64,000 bases of DNA from Lysobacter sp. Root916 (GCF_001429785.1 NZ_LMJF01000001.1:508462-572461); one strand, 5' to 3'; numbered from the stretch's first letter, positions 18,132 through 27,466 are shown. A program made the numbers and translations. The notes: a model not told the origin generated them from the letters alone.

Positions 18132-19970
18132 TCACACGACCGCGGCCGGCTCGCCGGCTTCCGGCCCGGCTTCCGCCTCGCGCTGCTGCAGCATCCACAT
18201 CTGCGCGTACACGCCGCCGCGGCGCAGCAGTTCGCCGTGTTCGCCGCGCTCGACGATGCGGCCGGCGTCCATGACCAGGATCTGGTCGGCGTCCATCACC
18301 GTCGACAACCGGTGCGCGATCACCAGGGTGGTGCGGCCCACGCTGATCCGGTCCAGCTCGGCCTGGATCGCGCGCTCGGACTTGGAGTCCAGCGCCGAGG
18401 TGGCTTCGTCGAAGATCAGGATCGAGGGGTTCTTGAGCAGGGCGCGCGCGATCGCTACGCGCTGCTTCTCGCCGCCGGACAGCTTCAGGCCGCGTTCGCC
18501 GACCGGGGTGTCGTAGCCGTCGGGCAAGGCGGCGATGAAGTCGTGGATGTGCGCCGCGCGCGCGGCCGCCTCGACTTCCGCGCGCTCGGCTTCGGGGCGG
18601 CCGTAGCGGATGTTGTAGTAGATGCTGTCGTTGAACAGCACCGTGTCCTGCGGCACGATCGCGATCGCGCCGCGCAGCGAGGACTGGGTCAGTTCGCGCA
18701 GGTCGTGGCCGTCGATGCTGATGCGGCCGCTGTCGACGTCGTAGAAGCGGTACAGCAGGCGCGCCAGGGTCGACTTGCCCGAGCCCGAGTGCCCGACCAC
18801 CGCCACCGTGCCGCCGGAGGCGATCTCGAAATCGATGCCGCGCAGGATCTCGCGGCGCGGATCGTAGCCGAAATGCACCTGCTCGAAGCGCACGCGCGGC
18901 CGGCTCGGCGCCAGCGCCACCGCGCCGGGCGCATCGCGCACGTCGTGGCGCTCGTCCAGCAAGCCGAACAATCGCTCCATGTTGGTCAGCGACTGCTTCA
19001 CCTCGCGGTACATCATGCCCAGCATGTTCAGCGGCGCCGACAGCTGCAGCAGGTAGGCGTTGACCAGCACCAGGTCGCCCACCGTGAGTTCGCCCGCGAC
19101 CACGCCGCTCGCGGCCAGCCACATCATCGCGGTCACGCCGATGGCGACGATCGCGCTCTGGCCCAGGTTGAGGATCGCCAGGGTCTTGGTCGACTTGACC
19201 CGCGCGTTCTCCAGCGAGCGCAGGTTGTCGTCGTAGCGCGCGGCTTCGTGGGCCTCGTTGTTGAAGTACTTGACGGTCTCGTAGTTGAGCAGCGAATCCA
19301 CCGCGCGTTCGTTGGCGCGGGTGTCGGCCTCGACCGCGGCGCGGTAGTAGCGCGTGCGCCACTCGGTGACCGCGAAGGTCCAGGCGCCGTAGGCGACCAA
19401 AGTGACCAGGGTCACGCAGGCGAAGCGCCAGTCGTAGGTCCAGACCAGCACCGCGGTGACCAGGCTGACTTCCAGGATCACCGGCACGATCGAGTACAGG
19501 GTCCAGTCGAGCAGGTCGGTGATCGCGGTGCCGCCGCGTTCGACGTCGCGGGCGACGCCGCCGGTGCGGCGGCCGAGGTGGAACTTCAGGCTTAGCCCAT
19601 GCAGGTGGCGGAACACACGCAGGGTCACTTCGCGCGAGGTCCGCGCCATCACCCGCGCGAACACGATCTGGCGCAGCTCGCCGAACAGGGTGGTGCCGAC
19701 GCGCGCCGCGCCGTAGGCGACCAGCAGGCCGACCGGCAGCACCAGCAGGCTGGGGGCGACGTTCAAACCATCGACGATGCGCTTGAGCACCATCGGTACG
19801 GCCAGGTTCAACAGCTTGGCGGCCAGCACCATGCCCAGCGCGATCAGAATGCGGCCCAGATACGGGCGCAGGTAGGGCAGCAGTTCGGCGACGACCGAGT
19901 AGTCGCCGCGCGAGCCGGCGGCGCGTGCGACCGGCACGACCTCCGTGTCGACGGGGGCAGGGGTGTTCAT
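18132..19970 (-). CDS. Atm1-type ABC exporter (fused permease and ATPase)
   Basis: A 612-residue half-transporter that would work as a homodimer in the inner membrane. The start MNTPAPVDTE is preferred over an upstream ATG because the extra residues are not conserved-looking. A six-helix ABC membrane domain covers about residues 30-320, and the ATPase domain ~350-590. It has Walker A GHSGSGKSTLARLL, signature LSGGEKQRVAIARAL and Walker B ILIFDEATSALDS. The phrases NSLLNYETVKYFNNE and LNMLGMMYREVKQSL are typical of the Atm1/HMT1 branch, whose members export glutathione or metal-glutathione species. The substrate is inferred from that branch only. It is a single gene convergent with the autotransporter. 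Confidence 0.92.
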   Translation of the reverse strand: MNTPAPVDTEVVPVARAAGSRGDYSVVAELLPYLRPYLGRILIALGMVLAAKLLNLAVPMVLKRIVDGLNVAPSLLVLPVGLLVAYGAARVGTTLFGELRQIVFARVMARTSREVTLRVFRHLHGLSLKFHLGRRTGGVARDVERGGTAITDLLDWTLYSIVPVILEVSLVTAVLVWTYDWRFACVTLVTLVAYGAWTFAVTEWRTRYYRAAVEADTRANERAVDSLLNYETVKYFNNEAHEAARYDDNLRSLENARVKSTKTLAILNLGQSAIVAIGVTAMMWLAASGVVAGELTVGDLVLVNAYLLQLSAPLNMLGMMYREVKQSLTNMERLFGLLDERHDVRDAPGAVALAPSRPRVRFEQVHFGYDPRREILRGIDFEIASGGTVAVVGHSGSGKSTLARLLYRFYDVDSGRISIDGHDLRELTQSSLRGAIAIVPQDTVLFNDSIYYNIRYGRPEAERAEVEAAARAAHIHDFIAALPDGYDTPVGERGLKLSGGEKQRVAIARALLKNPSILIFDEATSALDSKSERAIQAELDRISVGRTTLVIAHRLSTVMDADQILVMDAGRIVERGEHGELLRRGGVYAQMWMLQQREAEAGPEAGEPAAVV

Positions 19971-20053
19971 GCAGAAACCGGTGGGGGAATGGCGTGGAGG
20001 ATAGGACCTCAAGGCCGCTTGAGGTCAAGTCGCGACAGGTGCCGACGCGGCGT

Positions 20054-21583
20054 TCAGCGCAGGCGCAGGGCCCCGCGTACCCGCGATTCGCGCGCCTCGC
20101 GCACGGGGGCGACGCGCGGCGCGGGCGGCAGTGGCGCCGATGTCGGCGTGGGCTTGGGCGCGCCGCTCAGGCCGGCAGGCGGATCGGCCGGCGGGATCAG
20201 CGGCTGCGAGCCGTTCATCGGCAGCGGGCCGAACACCTCGGGATTGAGCAGGCCGAAGGCGTCGCGGCAATCCAGCAAGGGATAACTGCGCCCGCTGGCC
20301 GGGTCTTGGATGCGCGTGCGCGACAGGCTCATCGCGTCCATGCGCTGGGCCACCGTGCTGGCCGGCGCCGCCTGTTTCAGCGCGATCGCGCAGGCGCAGG
20401 CCTGCGGCGCCGCCTGCGAGGTGCCGCCGAAGGTGGAGCTGCCGCCGTTGATGCCGGCCGCGGTCACGAACGCGCTGGCGCCGAACAGATCGGTGCTGGC
20501 GCTGCGGTTGGCGAAGCAGGTCGGCTGCAAGGGCGCGGTCGAGGTTTCGCTGCAGCCCAGATAAGTGATCGCGCCGCCGTGGAAGTCCCAGGTCGCACCG
20601 GTGGACACCGCGTTGCGCACGCAAGCCGGCGCAGCCATGGCATTGAGACTGCCCTGGTTGCCGCTGGACACCGTGACCACCGCGCCCTGGGCGTTGAGGT
20701 TGCCGATCGCCACCGCCATCGCCTGGGTCCAGGCGGTGGCGCTGTCGCAGTCGCCGGCGAACTGCGCATCGGTGCCCAGGCTGAGGTTCACCGCATCGAC
20801 ATCGGGATGATTGGCCGCGACCCAGTCCAGCGCAGCGACGATGTCGGCGCTGCAGCAGAAGCGGTTGTTGCGATCCAGCACCTTGACCGCGACCAAGCTC
20901 ACCTGCGGCAAGGCGCCGCGCGGCGCGACCGTACCATTGCCGCCGATGATGCCGGCGACGTTGGTGCCGTGGCCGTGATCGTCCTCGGCCGCACCGGCAC
21001 CGCTCTGGCTGGCGCCGCCGTTCGGGCAGCAACCGCCGCCGACACCGCAGAAGCAGGCCTGGCCGACGATGCGGCCGGCGAAATCGGGGTGGTCGCTGTC
21101 GATGCCGGTGTCGATCACCGCGACCTTCATGCCGGCGCCGGAATACCCGGCGCCCGCGACTTCGTGCAGGTTGTTGAGGACCAGCGCGTTGTCCGGGGCG
21201 AGCGCGCCGCCGGAGCCGCCGACGTCCAGATCCACCCGCGCCACGCGCGGGTCGCGCGCCAGCGCGGCCAGGGTCGCGGTGTCGGCGCGCAGGGCGAAAC
21301 CGGGCACGCGCTGGTAGCGGCGCAGCACGCCGCTCTGCGCGTGCCGCGGCAGCGCCGCCAGCACTGCGTCCACATCCGGGCGTACCTGCGGATGCAACCG
21401 CGCCGCCGAGGCGCCGCGTGCGGCGGGCGCGGCGCCGGAGGTTTTCAGCAGCACGAACACCGGCGCCTCGCCCTGGGCCTGTGCACGCGCCAGCGCGGCC
21501 GCGGCCACCTTGGGCGTCTGCGCCAGCGCCGGCCAGGCGATCAGGCACCACAACACGAGGACGCAACGCAGAGAGAAGGGCAT
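20054..21583 (-). CDS. Secreted S8 (subtilisin-family) serine peptidase
   Basis: A 509-residue exported protease. A signal peptide (residues 1-21, cut after ALAQ) is followed by a ~110-residue propeptide (inhibitor I9-like) and the S8 domain. The triad is visible: Asp158 in AVIDTGIDSDH, His205 in DHGHGTNVAG and Ser389 in GGTSQAAP, with the oxyanion Asn309 in SSGNQG. The residue after the catalytic Ser is Gln, where Met is usual. A Cys-rich insertion (CFCGVGGGCC, about 177-186) sits between Asp and His, suggesting disulfides or a metal site. The C terminus after ~450 is Pro/Ala-rich and probably disordered. It stands alone. Confidence 0.92.
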   Translation of the reverse strand: MPFSLRCVLVLWCLIAWPALAQTPKVAAAALARAQAQGEAPVFVLLKTSGAAPAARGASAARLHPQVRPDVDAVLAALPRHAQSGVLRRYQRVPGFALRADTATLAALARDPRVARVDLDVGGSGGALAPDNALVLNNLHEVAGAGYSGAGMKVAVIDTGIDSDHPDFAGRIVGQACFCGVGGGCCPNGGASQSGAGAAEDDHGHGTNVAGIIGGNGTVAPRGALPQVSLVAVKVLDRNNRFCCSADIVAALDWVAANHPDVDAVNLSLGTDAQFAGDCDSATAWTQAMAVAIGNLNAQGAVVTVSSGNQGSLNAMAAPACVRNAVSTGATWDFHGGAITYLGCSETSTAPLQPTCFANRSASTDLFGASAFVTAAGINGGSSTFGGTSQAAPQACACAIALKQAAPASTVAQRMDAMSLSRTRIQDPASGRSYPLLDCRDAFGLLNPEVFGPLPMNGSQPLIPPADPPAGLSGAPKPTPTSAPLPPAPRVAPVREARESRVRGALRLR

Positions 21584-21697
21584 GGCGGCTGTCCGATACC
21601 GGGCACGGCAGCGGTCAGCGTACTGCGTTCTCCGCGCAAGGCATGCGGCGGCGCAGCGCGCGTGCCCGGCCGGGCGCGCGGCCGTCGTTGCGGACGG

Positions 21698-22120
21698 CTA
21701 GCGCTCGCCCACCGCCCGCAGCGGCGCCATCGGCCCGAGTTCGTCGGCCATCGCGCGCAGGGTTTCGATCGCCAGGCGCCGGCTCTCGTCGGCCACGCGC
21801 ACGCGCCGACGGCGACCGTCGCTGATCACCGCCAGCCACCCCTGATGTTCCAGCTGCGCCACGTACTGCGAGGCCAGCGACACGCTGCAGCCGAGCAGGC
21901 TGGACAGGTCGCCGATGCTGAGCCCCGGCGCGCTGGCGGCGTAGAACAGGATCTGGCCGCGCTTGGGATTGCCGAAGGCGTCGGTCAGGGCCGAGGCCAG
22001 GGCCGCGGTGCGTTCGGTCGCGGCGGCGGCGTGGGCGGTGATGCCGCGGCCGCGCCCGCCGCTCGACGCCGAGGCGTTATCGGGCAGGGCCTGCAGGGGC
22101 CAGGTGCCGGTCAGATTCAT
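21698..22120 (-). CDS. Winged-helix (ArsR/MarR-like) transcriptional regulator
   Basis: A 140-residue DNA-binding protein. After ~45 residues of low complexity, a winged helix is visible: NPKRGQILFYAASAPGLSI, then SLLGCSVSLASQYVAQLEHQ (recognition helix) and GWLAVISDGRRRRVRVAD (wing). The pattern is nearest to ArsR/MarR-type repressors. Its ATG overlaps the stop of the upstream FAD monooxygenase gene (ATGA), so the pair is coupled and this protein may autoregulate the operon. The ligand is not apparent. Confidence 0.8.
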   Translation of the reverse strand: MNLTGTWPLQALPDNASASSGGRGRGITAHAAAATERTAALASALTDAFGNPKRGQILFYAASAPGLSIGDLSSLLGCSVSLASQYVAQLEHQGWLAVISDGRRRRVRVADESRRLAIETLRAMADELGPMAPLRAVGER

Positions 22121-23424
22121 CGCGGCAGCCAGCGGCCGGCGAGGCTGCCCAGGCTGCGCGCCATCGACCGCCACGAGCGTGTCGGCCCGATCACGCTGGG
22201 CTGCGGCAGCAGCGCGGCGAGCACGCGCTGGGCGGCGCGGCCTTCGTCGACCGCGCGCGTAAGCAGGCCGCGTTCGTAGTCGGCCAGCGCAGCCGCGATC
22301 GAGTCGCGATGACGCGGCGAGGTCAGCGCCTGCGCGAGTTCCCGTGCGTCCTGCAGCTCGCCGTTCTTGCGATCGTTCAGCAGCATCGGCGCCATGCGCG
22401 CGGACGCGCCCAACAGGGTCATCGCGCCGCGTTCGGCCCAGGCGCGGTCGGGCGCGCTGGTCAGCAGCGCGCGGGCGGCGAAGCGCGGTTCGGCGGCGTC
22501 GATCAGGCGCAGGAACTTGGGATCCCAATGCGCGAGTTGTTGCCGCAGCAGCCCGCGCGCCTGCGCCGAATCGTTCCAGTCCACGCCGCGCAGCGACCAG
22601 TCGCGCGGCACCCGCAGGGCGATGCGCAGGTCCATGCCGCGCTGGCTGTTGCGCTGCGCGATCAGGGCCGCGTCGGCGTCGCGCACCGCCAGCCGGTCCT
22701 GGTCCAGCCACAGGGCGATGCGCGGCACCCGCAATTCCGGCAGCGGCACCTGGGCCTCGACCAGGGTCACGCCGGAATAGCGCAGGCCGCTGGGCGTCGC
22801 ATACGGACGCAGCAGCGAGCAGGCGCCGTCGGCGCCGATCACCAGGTCGGCGCTGCCGCGCGCGCCGTTGGCGAAGTTCAGACGCTGGCTGCCGTCGGGC
22901 GCGCTGGTCAGGGAGGTGAAGCGCCGACCCCAGATCACGCTGCCGGGTTCCAGGCTGTTCAACAGCAGGTCGCGCAGCAGGCCGTACTCGATCCGCCATT
23001 GCGACAAGGCGCGCACCGGCAGGGCGCGGTCGCGCTGGCGCCGGCCCTGGGCGTCGACCAGGCGCGTGTAGGCGCGCTCGCGCTCGCAGCAGCGCTCGAA
23101 CAAGGGGCCCAGTTCGGCCGCGTGCAGGGCCTTGAGCGCCGGTTCTCGGTCGATCGCCAGGGTGCGTCGGTACCAGGCCGGGTCGCTGGCGCTGCGCGCC
23201 TCGTGGACCTCGACCTCGACGCCCTGGCGCTGCAGCAACCGGGCCAGGCACAGGCCGCCCAAGCTAGCCCCGACCACCGCCACCTTGCGCCCGCGCAGCG
23301 GGTGGCGGGCCTGGGCGGCGGCGCGCGGCGCCGCATGGGAGTGGCTAAGGGGCGCGGCATCGGCCGGGATGGCGCGGCGCGGAGCGGGGGAGAGCTGCAA
23401 CGTCGAAGAAGACATGCGCGGCAT
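22117..23424 (-). CDS. FAD-dependent monooxygenase (PHBH/UbiH-type fold)
   Basis: A 435-residue flavoprotein. A ~40-residue low-complexity N terminus precedes the dinucleotide-binding fingerprint KVAVVGASLGGLCLARLL with the following acidic end of the beta-alpha-beta unit (VEVHEA). The second FAD motif is LVIGADGACSLLR. The typical third motif (GD near LLGDAA) reads TLLGASARMAP, so the Asp that binds the FAD ribityl is not obvious; activity may be altered. Members hydroxylate or epoxidise aromatic or lipid substrates; the one here is unknown. Coupled by ATGA to a winged-helix regulator. Confidence 0.82.
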   Translation of the reverse strand: MPRMSSSTLQLSPAPRRAIPADAAPLSHSHAAPRAAAQARHPLRGRKVAVVGASLGGLCLARLLQRQGVEVEVHEARSASDPAWYRRTLAIDREPALKALHAAELGPLFERCCERERAYTRLVDAQGRRQRDRALPVRALSQWRIEYGLLRDLLLNSLEPGSVIWGRRFTSLTSAPDGSQRLNFANGARGSADLVIGADGACSLLRPYATPSGLRYSGVTLVEAQVPLPELRVPRIALWLDQDRLAVRDADAALIAQRNSQRGMDLRIALRVPRDWSLRGVDWNDSAQARGLLRQQLAHWDPKFLRLIDAAEPRFAARALLTSAPDRAWAERGAMTLLGASARMAPMLLNDRKNGELQDARELAQALTSPRHRDSIAAALADYERGLLTRAVDEGRAAQRVLAALLPQPSVIGPTRSWRSMARSLGSLAGRWLPR

Positions 23425-23555
23425 TCGGACCGTGGGGGCGGCGACCCTTGAATCCTAGGCAGCGCGCGCCCCCGGGCGATTTCGGCTATCCATCGTTTTG
23501 TTTCACTGTGTTACAGAGCATGGGCCGCCCCCGGCCTTCGTTTAACCTGCGCCCC

Positions 23556-24305
23556 ATGGGATCCGCCTACGCCAGCGCCGCACCTACCGTATTGGTCGTC
23601 GACGACGACGACACCATCCGTTCCATGCTCGCGCGCTTCCTCGGCGACCACGGCATGCGCGTGCTCGAGGCCGGCGACGGCGTCGGCATGGCCGAGCGCA
23701 TGGCCGCCGAACCGGTCAGCGTGGTGCTGCTGGACGTGATGATGCCCGGCGACGACGGCTTCACCCTGTGCCGCAAGCTGCGCAGCAGCAGCCAGGTGCC
23801 GGTGATCCTGCTGACCGCGATGAACGGCGACACCGACCGCGTGGTCGGGCTGGAGCTGGGTGCGGACGACTACATCGCCAAGCCCTTCAATCCGCGCGAG
23901 CTGCTGGCGCGCATCCGCGCCCTGCTGCGCCGCGCCGATGCCGACTGGCGCGGCGCCGCGCGCGGCGGCTCCGAGTACGCCTTCATGGGCTGGAAGCTCA
24001 ACGCCCGCCATCGCAGCCTGGTTTCGCCGCAGGGCGCGCTCACCGATCTGACCAGCGGCGAGTTCGACCTGCTGCTGGCGTTCCTGGAACACCCGCAACG
24101 CGTGCTCTCGCGCGATCAACTGATCGACCTGGTCAAGGGCCGCGTGCTCACGCCCTACGACCGCAGCATCGACGTCCAGATCAGTCGCCTGCGGCGCAAG
24201 ATCGAGGACAGTCCGCAGCGCCCGAACCTGATCAAGACCGTGCGCAACGAAGGCTATATCTTCGCCGCCGACGTCAGCGTCGCCGGCGAGGCGCGCGCGC
24301 GGTGA
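23556..24305 (+). CDS. OmpR/PhoB-family response regulator
   Basis: A 249-residue two-component regulator. The receiver domain covers ~12-125, with the acidic cluster VVDDDD (16-19), the phosphorylated Asp60 in LLDVMMPG, Thr87 and Lys109 (YIAKPF). The C-terminal winged helix (~150-240) contains LTSGEFDLLLAFLEHPQRV and DRSIDVQISRLRRKIE. The start MGSAYASA is preferred over an in-frame ATG 36 codons upstream. The cognate histidine kinase begins 10 bases after its stop, so the two form an operon. The signal is unknown. Confidence 0.95.
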   Translation: MGSAYASAAPTVLVVDDDDTIRSMLARFLGDHGMRVLEAGDGVGMAERMAAEPVSVVLLDVMMPGDDGFTLCRKLRSSSQVPVILLTAMNGDTDRVVGLELGADDYIAKPFNPRELLARIRALLRRADADWRGAARGGSEYAFMGWKLNARHRSLVSPQGALTDLTSGEFDLLLAFLEHPQRVLSRDQLIDLVKGRVLTPYDRSIDVQISRLRRKIEDSPQRPNLIKTVRNEGYIFAADVSVAGEARAR

Positions 24306-24315
24306 GGCTGGACCG

Positions 24316-26094
24316 ATGAAGGCGCGCCTGTCCTTGTCGCGGATGCGGCTGGCGCCGCGGATCGCGATCGTGGTGCTGTCGACCATGGCCATGACCTTGC
24401 TGATCGATATCGCGATCGGCATGGCCCTGCGTTCTGCCGGCCCGACCCTGGTCGACGAGCAATCGCTGGTGGAGCAGGCGCTGGACGTGCGGGCGATGAT
24501 CGCCGCGCTGCCGAAGGATCAGCGCGCGGCCGCGGCCGAGGAGGCCACGCACCGGCGCAAGCTCGAATTCGCCTTGCTGCCGCCCAGCGACGACCGCCAC
24601 GGTCCGCCGCTGTCGGGCCTGATCGAGGGCATGCGCCGGCGCCTGGTCGAAAACCCCGACACCAGCGGCGGCGCCTACGCGGTGTCGATGAACGTGCTGC
24701 CCGACGAACACGGCGGCGGCGTGCGCCAGGTGACCGTGGTGGTGCCGCGTCAGGGCGCCGAGCGCGGCGAGATTCTGTCGGTGGCCGCGCGCCCGGCGGC
24801 CGGCCTGGTCACCATCGCCGCGCTGCCCAGCACTGGCGTGGTCGCGCCGGTGCCGACCTTGCCGGCCGGCAGCGAGGATGCGCCCGCATTCGCGCCGGCG
24901 CCGCTGGAGCGGCAGGGCGTGGTCGCGCTGCGGCCGCGCATGCCCGACGATACCGAGCCGGCCTGGGCGCCGCCGTTGCCGCAGACCCAGCCTCGCGTGA
25001 CCGCCTTGCGCGACCCCGCCGGCGTGGCCTTGCCTCCGAACATCGCACTGCGCCGCGTCGACGCGGCGCCCGCGACCACGCCGATGGGACGGCTCGGCAT
25101 GGTCCTGGGTGCGGTCGTGGGGCCGCCGTTCCTGGACGGCCTGCGCGCGGAGGAGGCGCTGCCGCGCATGTCGGTGGCGATCGAGTTGCCCGACGGCGGT
25201 TGGTTGCTGGCCAGTCCCGGCCGGCCGAGTCCGCGCTGGCTGCATCATCTGTTCAAGCTCAGCGGCATGGCCCTGCTGATCGTCGCGGTCGCGGGGCTGT
25301 CGGTATGGACCGCGCGCAGTTTCCTGCAGCCGCTGACCAAGCTGTCGCAGGCCGCCGAGCGCCTGGGGCGCGAGCGCGAGCCGACCCCGATCGAGGGCAT
25401 GACCATCCCCGAGTACGCCGCGATCGCGCACAAGTTCAACGAAATGCAGGTGCGGCTGAAGCGTTTCGTCGACGACCGCACCCAGCAACTGGCCGCGATC
25501 TCGCACGATCTGCGCACGCCGCTCACGCGCATGCGCCTGTACGCCGAATACGTCGACGACGGCCACCGCGAGCGCCTGCTGGCCGAGATCGCGCAGATGG
25601 AGACCATGATCTCCGGCTGCCTGGCCTTCGCCGGCGAGGACGCCAGCCTGGAGCCGCATCAGACCGTCGATCTGGCCTCGCTGCTGATCAGTCTGTGCGA
25701 CGACGTCGCCGACGCCGGCGGCGACGCGCTCTACGACGGTCCCGATCATGCCTATCTGCCCTGCCAGCCGATCGCGATGCGGCGCGCCTTCGCCAATCTG
25801 ATCGACAACGGCTGCCGCTACGGCGACCGCGTGCGGGTCTCGCTGCAGGAAACCGAGCAGGCCCTGCGCGTAACCGTGGTCGACGCCGGGCCCGGCATTC
25901 CGCCCGAACAGTACGAACATGCGTTCGCGCCGTTCCGGCGCTTGGACGACGCGCGCGCGCGCCACGCCGGCGGCTCCGGCCTGGGCCTGTCGATCGCGCG
26001 CAGCGTGATCCGCGGCCACGGCGGCGACATCGCGCTCGCGCCGGGCGTGCAGGGCGGCCTGCAGGTGCGCGTGGAACTGCCCAGGCCAGGCTGA
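24316..26094 (+). CDS. Membrane sensor histidine kinase with large periplasmic domain
   Basis: A 592-residue kinase that should phosphorylate the adjacent response regulator. TM1 is at ~15-40. A ~270-residue periplasmic part has a Pro/Ala-rich middle (LPSTGVVAPVPTLPAG), and TM2 lies at ~318-338, followed by HAMP (~340-390). The HisKA motif is AAISHDLRTPLTRMRL with His397. The HATPase motifs are N box NLIDNGCRY, G1 DAGPGIPPEQ and G2 GSGLGLSIARS. The catalytic half is complete. The periplasmic domain is longer than in EnvZ/RstB-type kinases and is not recognised, so the stimulus is open. Confidence 0.93.
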   Translation: MKARLSLSRMRLAPRIAIVVLSTMAMTLLIDIAIGMALRSAGPTLVDEQSLVEQALDVRAMIAALPKDQRAAAAEEATHRRKLEFALLPPSDDRHGPPLSGLIEGMRRRLVENPDTSGGAYAVSMNVLPDEHGGGVRQVTVVVPRQGAERGEILSVAARPAAGLVTIAALPSTGVVAPVPTLPAGSEDAPAFAPAPLERQGVVALRPRMPDDTEPAWAPPLPQTQPRVTALRDPAGVALPPNIALRRVDAAPATTPMGRLGMVLGAVVGPPFLDGLRAEEALPRMSVAIELPDGGWLLASPGRPSPRWLHHLFKLSGMALLIVAVAGLSVWTARSFLQPLTKLSQAAERLGREREPTPIEGMTIPEYAAIAHKFNEMQVRLKRFVDDRTQQLAAISHDLRTPLTRMRLYAEYVDDGHRERLLAEIAQMETMISGCLAFAGEDASLEPHQTVDLASLLISLCDDVADAGGDALYDGPDHAYLPCQPIAMRRAFANLIDNGCRYGDRVRVSLQETEQALRVTVVDAGPGIPPEQYEHAFAPFRRLDDARARHAGGSGLGLSIARSVIRGHGGDIALAPGVQGGLQVRVELPRPG

Positions 26095-26448
26095 GCGGCG
26101 CATCGCGATGTCGGCCGCGATACGCGATGTTGCGGATCGTGTCTTCAGCGCGTTCGCAATCGCGCATAAACCTGTGCGCAATCCATACGCGACATGAACG
26201 CGATCGCGATCGTTCGAATCAATTCGAACCGTGCGCCAGCGCGCATCGCAACACTCGACGGCGTCGCGACACCACAGCGCGACGGTACGCGCCACGCAGC
26301 CGATCGCGCTACGCACGCGTAAACGAACCACGGGCCGGATCGCCCTTCCACCTCATCGCAGGCGCAGCTCGCCCGCGCCGTCGGCGCGCGCGCCGGCGTC
26401 CTGCGCCCGATGCCGCGCGATGCGGCCAGGCCGACAGGGGCAGCGACG
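26095..26448. other. 354-bp intergenic region between the histidine kinase and AraC genes
   Basis: No gene is supported. The stretch is AT-richer than its surroundings in the middle and contains the palindrome at 26212-26229. An upstream ATG at 26410 is in frame with the AraC gene but lacks a clear ribosome site. Confidence 0.5.
26212..26229. promoter_or_regulatory. Palindrome GTTCGAAT-CA-ATTCGAAC, candidate operator
   Basis: A perfect 8-bp inverted repeat separated by two bases lies about 220 bases upstream of the AraC-family gene, in otherwise gene-free DNA. It has the size of a dimer-binding site; the binding protein is unknown. Confidence 0.45.
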
Positions 26449-27396
26449 ATGCAAAGCGAATACCACCACTACGGCAGCCAGGAAGGCTGGGAAAGCGTCG
26501 AATCCGGGCAGCTGATCGACAGCGACCGGGCGCCATCCAACGACGGCTTCCAACTCTATCTGGTGCGCGATTTCGGCAGCGTGCGCGTGTCCGGCACCTC
26601 GCCTTCGTACTGGTTGCAGCTGCGCGGGCGCTCGCAGATCGAGAGCCGCGAGGGGCGTTTCGCCCTGAGTCGCAATCAATGGATCGCGTTCGATCGCGAC
26701 AGCGCGCCGCGCATCGACACAGAGCGTCGCGGCCTGGTCATCGGCTTCAGCTGCAAGCCCGCGCTGATGCGCGAGATCGAACGCCACACGCGCATCGACC
26801 TGATTCCCGGCGAGGGCCGCGTCGACGCCGCCCAGCGACGCGCGCTGGTCCGCCTGTGGCGACGCAGCGCGACCGCCGCCTCCGGCCAGGGGCTGACCAA
26901 CGAGCGCCTGGCCGCGTTCCGCATGCTGCTGGCCTATGTGCACGAAACCCAGCACGAGCTCGACGAATTGCTGGAGCGCTGCCCGGGCCGCCGTCGCGCG
27001 CGTCAACGCCAGGTGCTGGGACGTCTGCAGCGCGCGCGTTTGTACCTGCGCGGAAACGCGCATCGGGTGGTGCTGATGGACGAGCTCGCGCAGCTCACCA
27101 GCTTTTCGACCTGGTGGATCTCCAAGACCTTCCACGCCGTGTACGGCGTCACCGTGCAGTCCGCCTGCGTGAACCAGCGCGTGCAACAGGCCTGCGAATT
27201 GCTGCGCGAAAGCCGTTTGTCGATAGGCGAGGTCAGCCACGCCTGCGGCTTCGATTCGCCGTGCAGCTTCGCGCGTACGTTCCGGGCGCGTATGGGCTGC
27301 ACCGCCAGCGAATATCGCAGCCTGCAAGCCAGCGGCCAGAAATCCGCAAGCCCCGCGCCCGTATTGCGCACCCAGCTAAGACTCGCCGCGCCGTAG
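26449..27396 (+). CDS. AraC-family transcriptional regulator
   Basis: A 315-residue regulator using the ATG at MQSEYHHYGS (ACAGGGGCAGCGACG upstream); an in-frame ATG 13 codons earlier is possible. The first ~190 residues form a sensing domain of no recognised type. The C-terminal ~100 residues are the double helix-turn-helix, with LTSFSTWWISKTFHAVYGVT as the first and SIGEVSHACGFDSPCSFART as the second HTH, ending at the usual P-EYR-like position (TASEYRS). It precedes a TonB-dependent receptor gene by 70 bases on the same strand, so it may control that receptor (inference from position). Confidence 0.9.
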   Translation: MQSEYHHYGSQEGWESVESGQLIDSDRAPSNDGFQLYLVRDFGSVRVSGTSPSYWLQLRGRSQIESREGRFALSRNQWIAFDRDSAPRIDTERRGLVIGFSCKPALMREIERHTRIDLIPGEGRVDAAQRRALVRLWRRSATAASGQGLTNERLAAFRMLLAYVHETQHELDELLERCPGRRRARQRQVLGRLQRARLYLRGNAHRVVLMDELAQLTSFSTWWISKTFHAVYGVTVQSACVNQRVQQACELLRESRLSIGEVSHACGFDSPCSFARTFRARMGCTASEYRSLQASGQKSASPAPVLRTQLRLAAP

Positions 27397-27466
27397 TTTG
27401 GCCTGCGTTTAACGCGCCTGTAACAAGACGCGAAACGCAACCACCACTACGAGGGGACTTGTCTAG

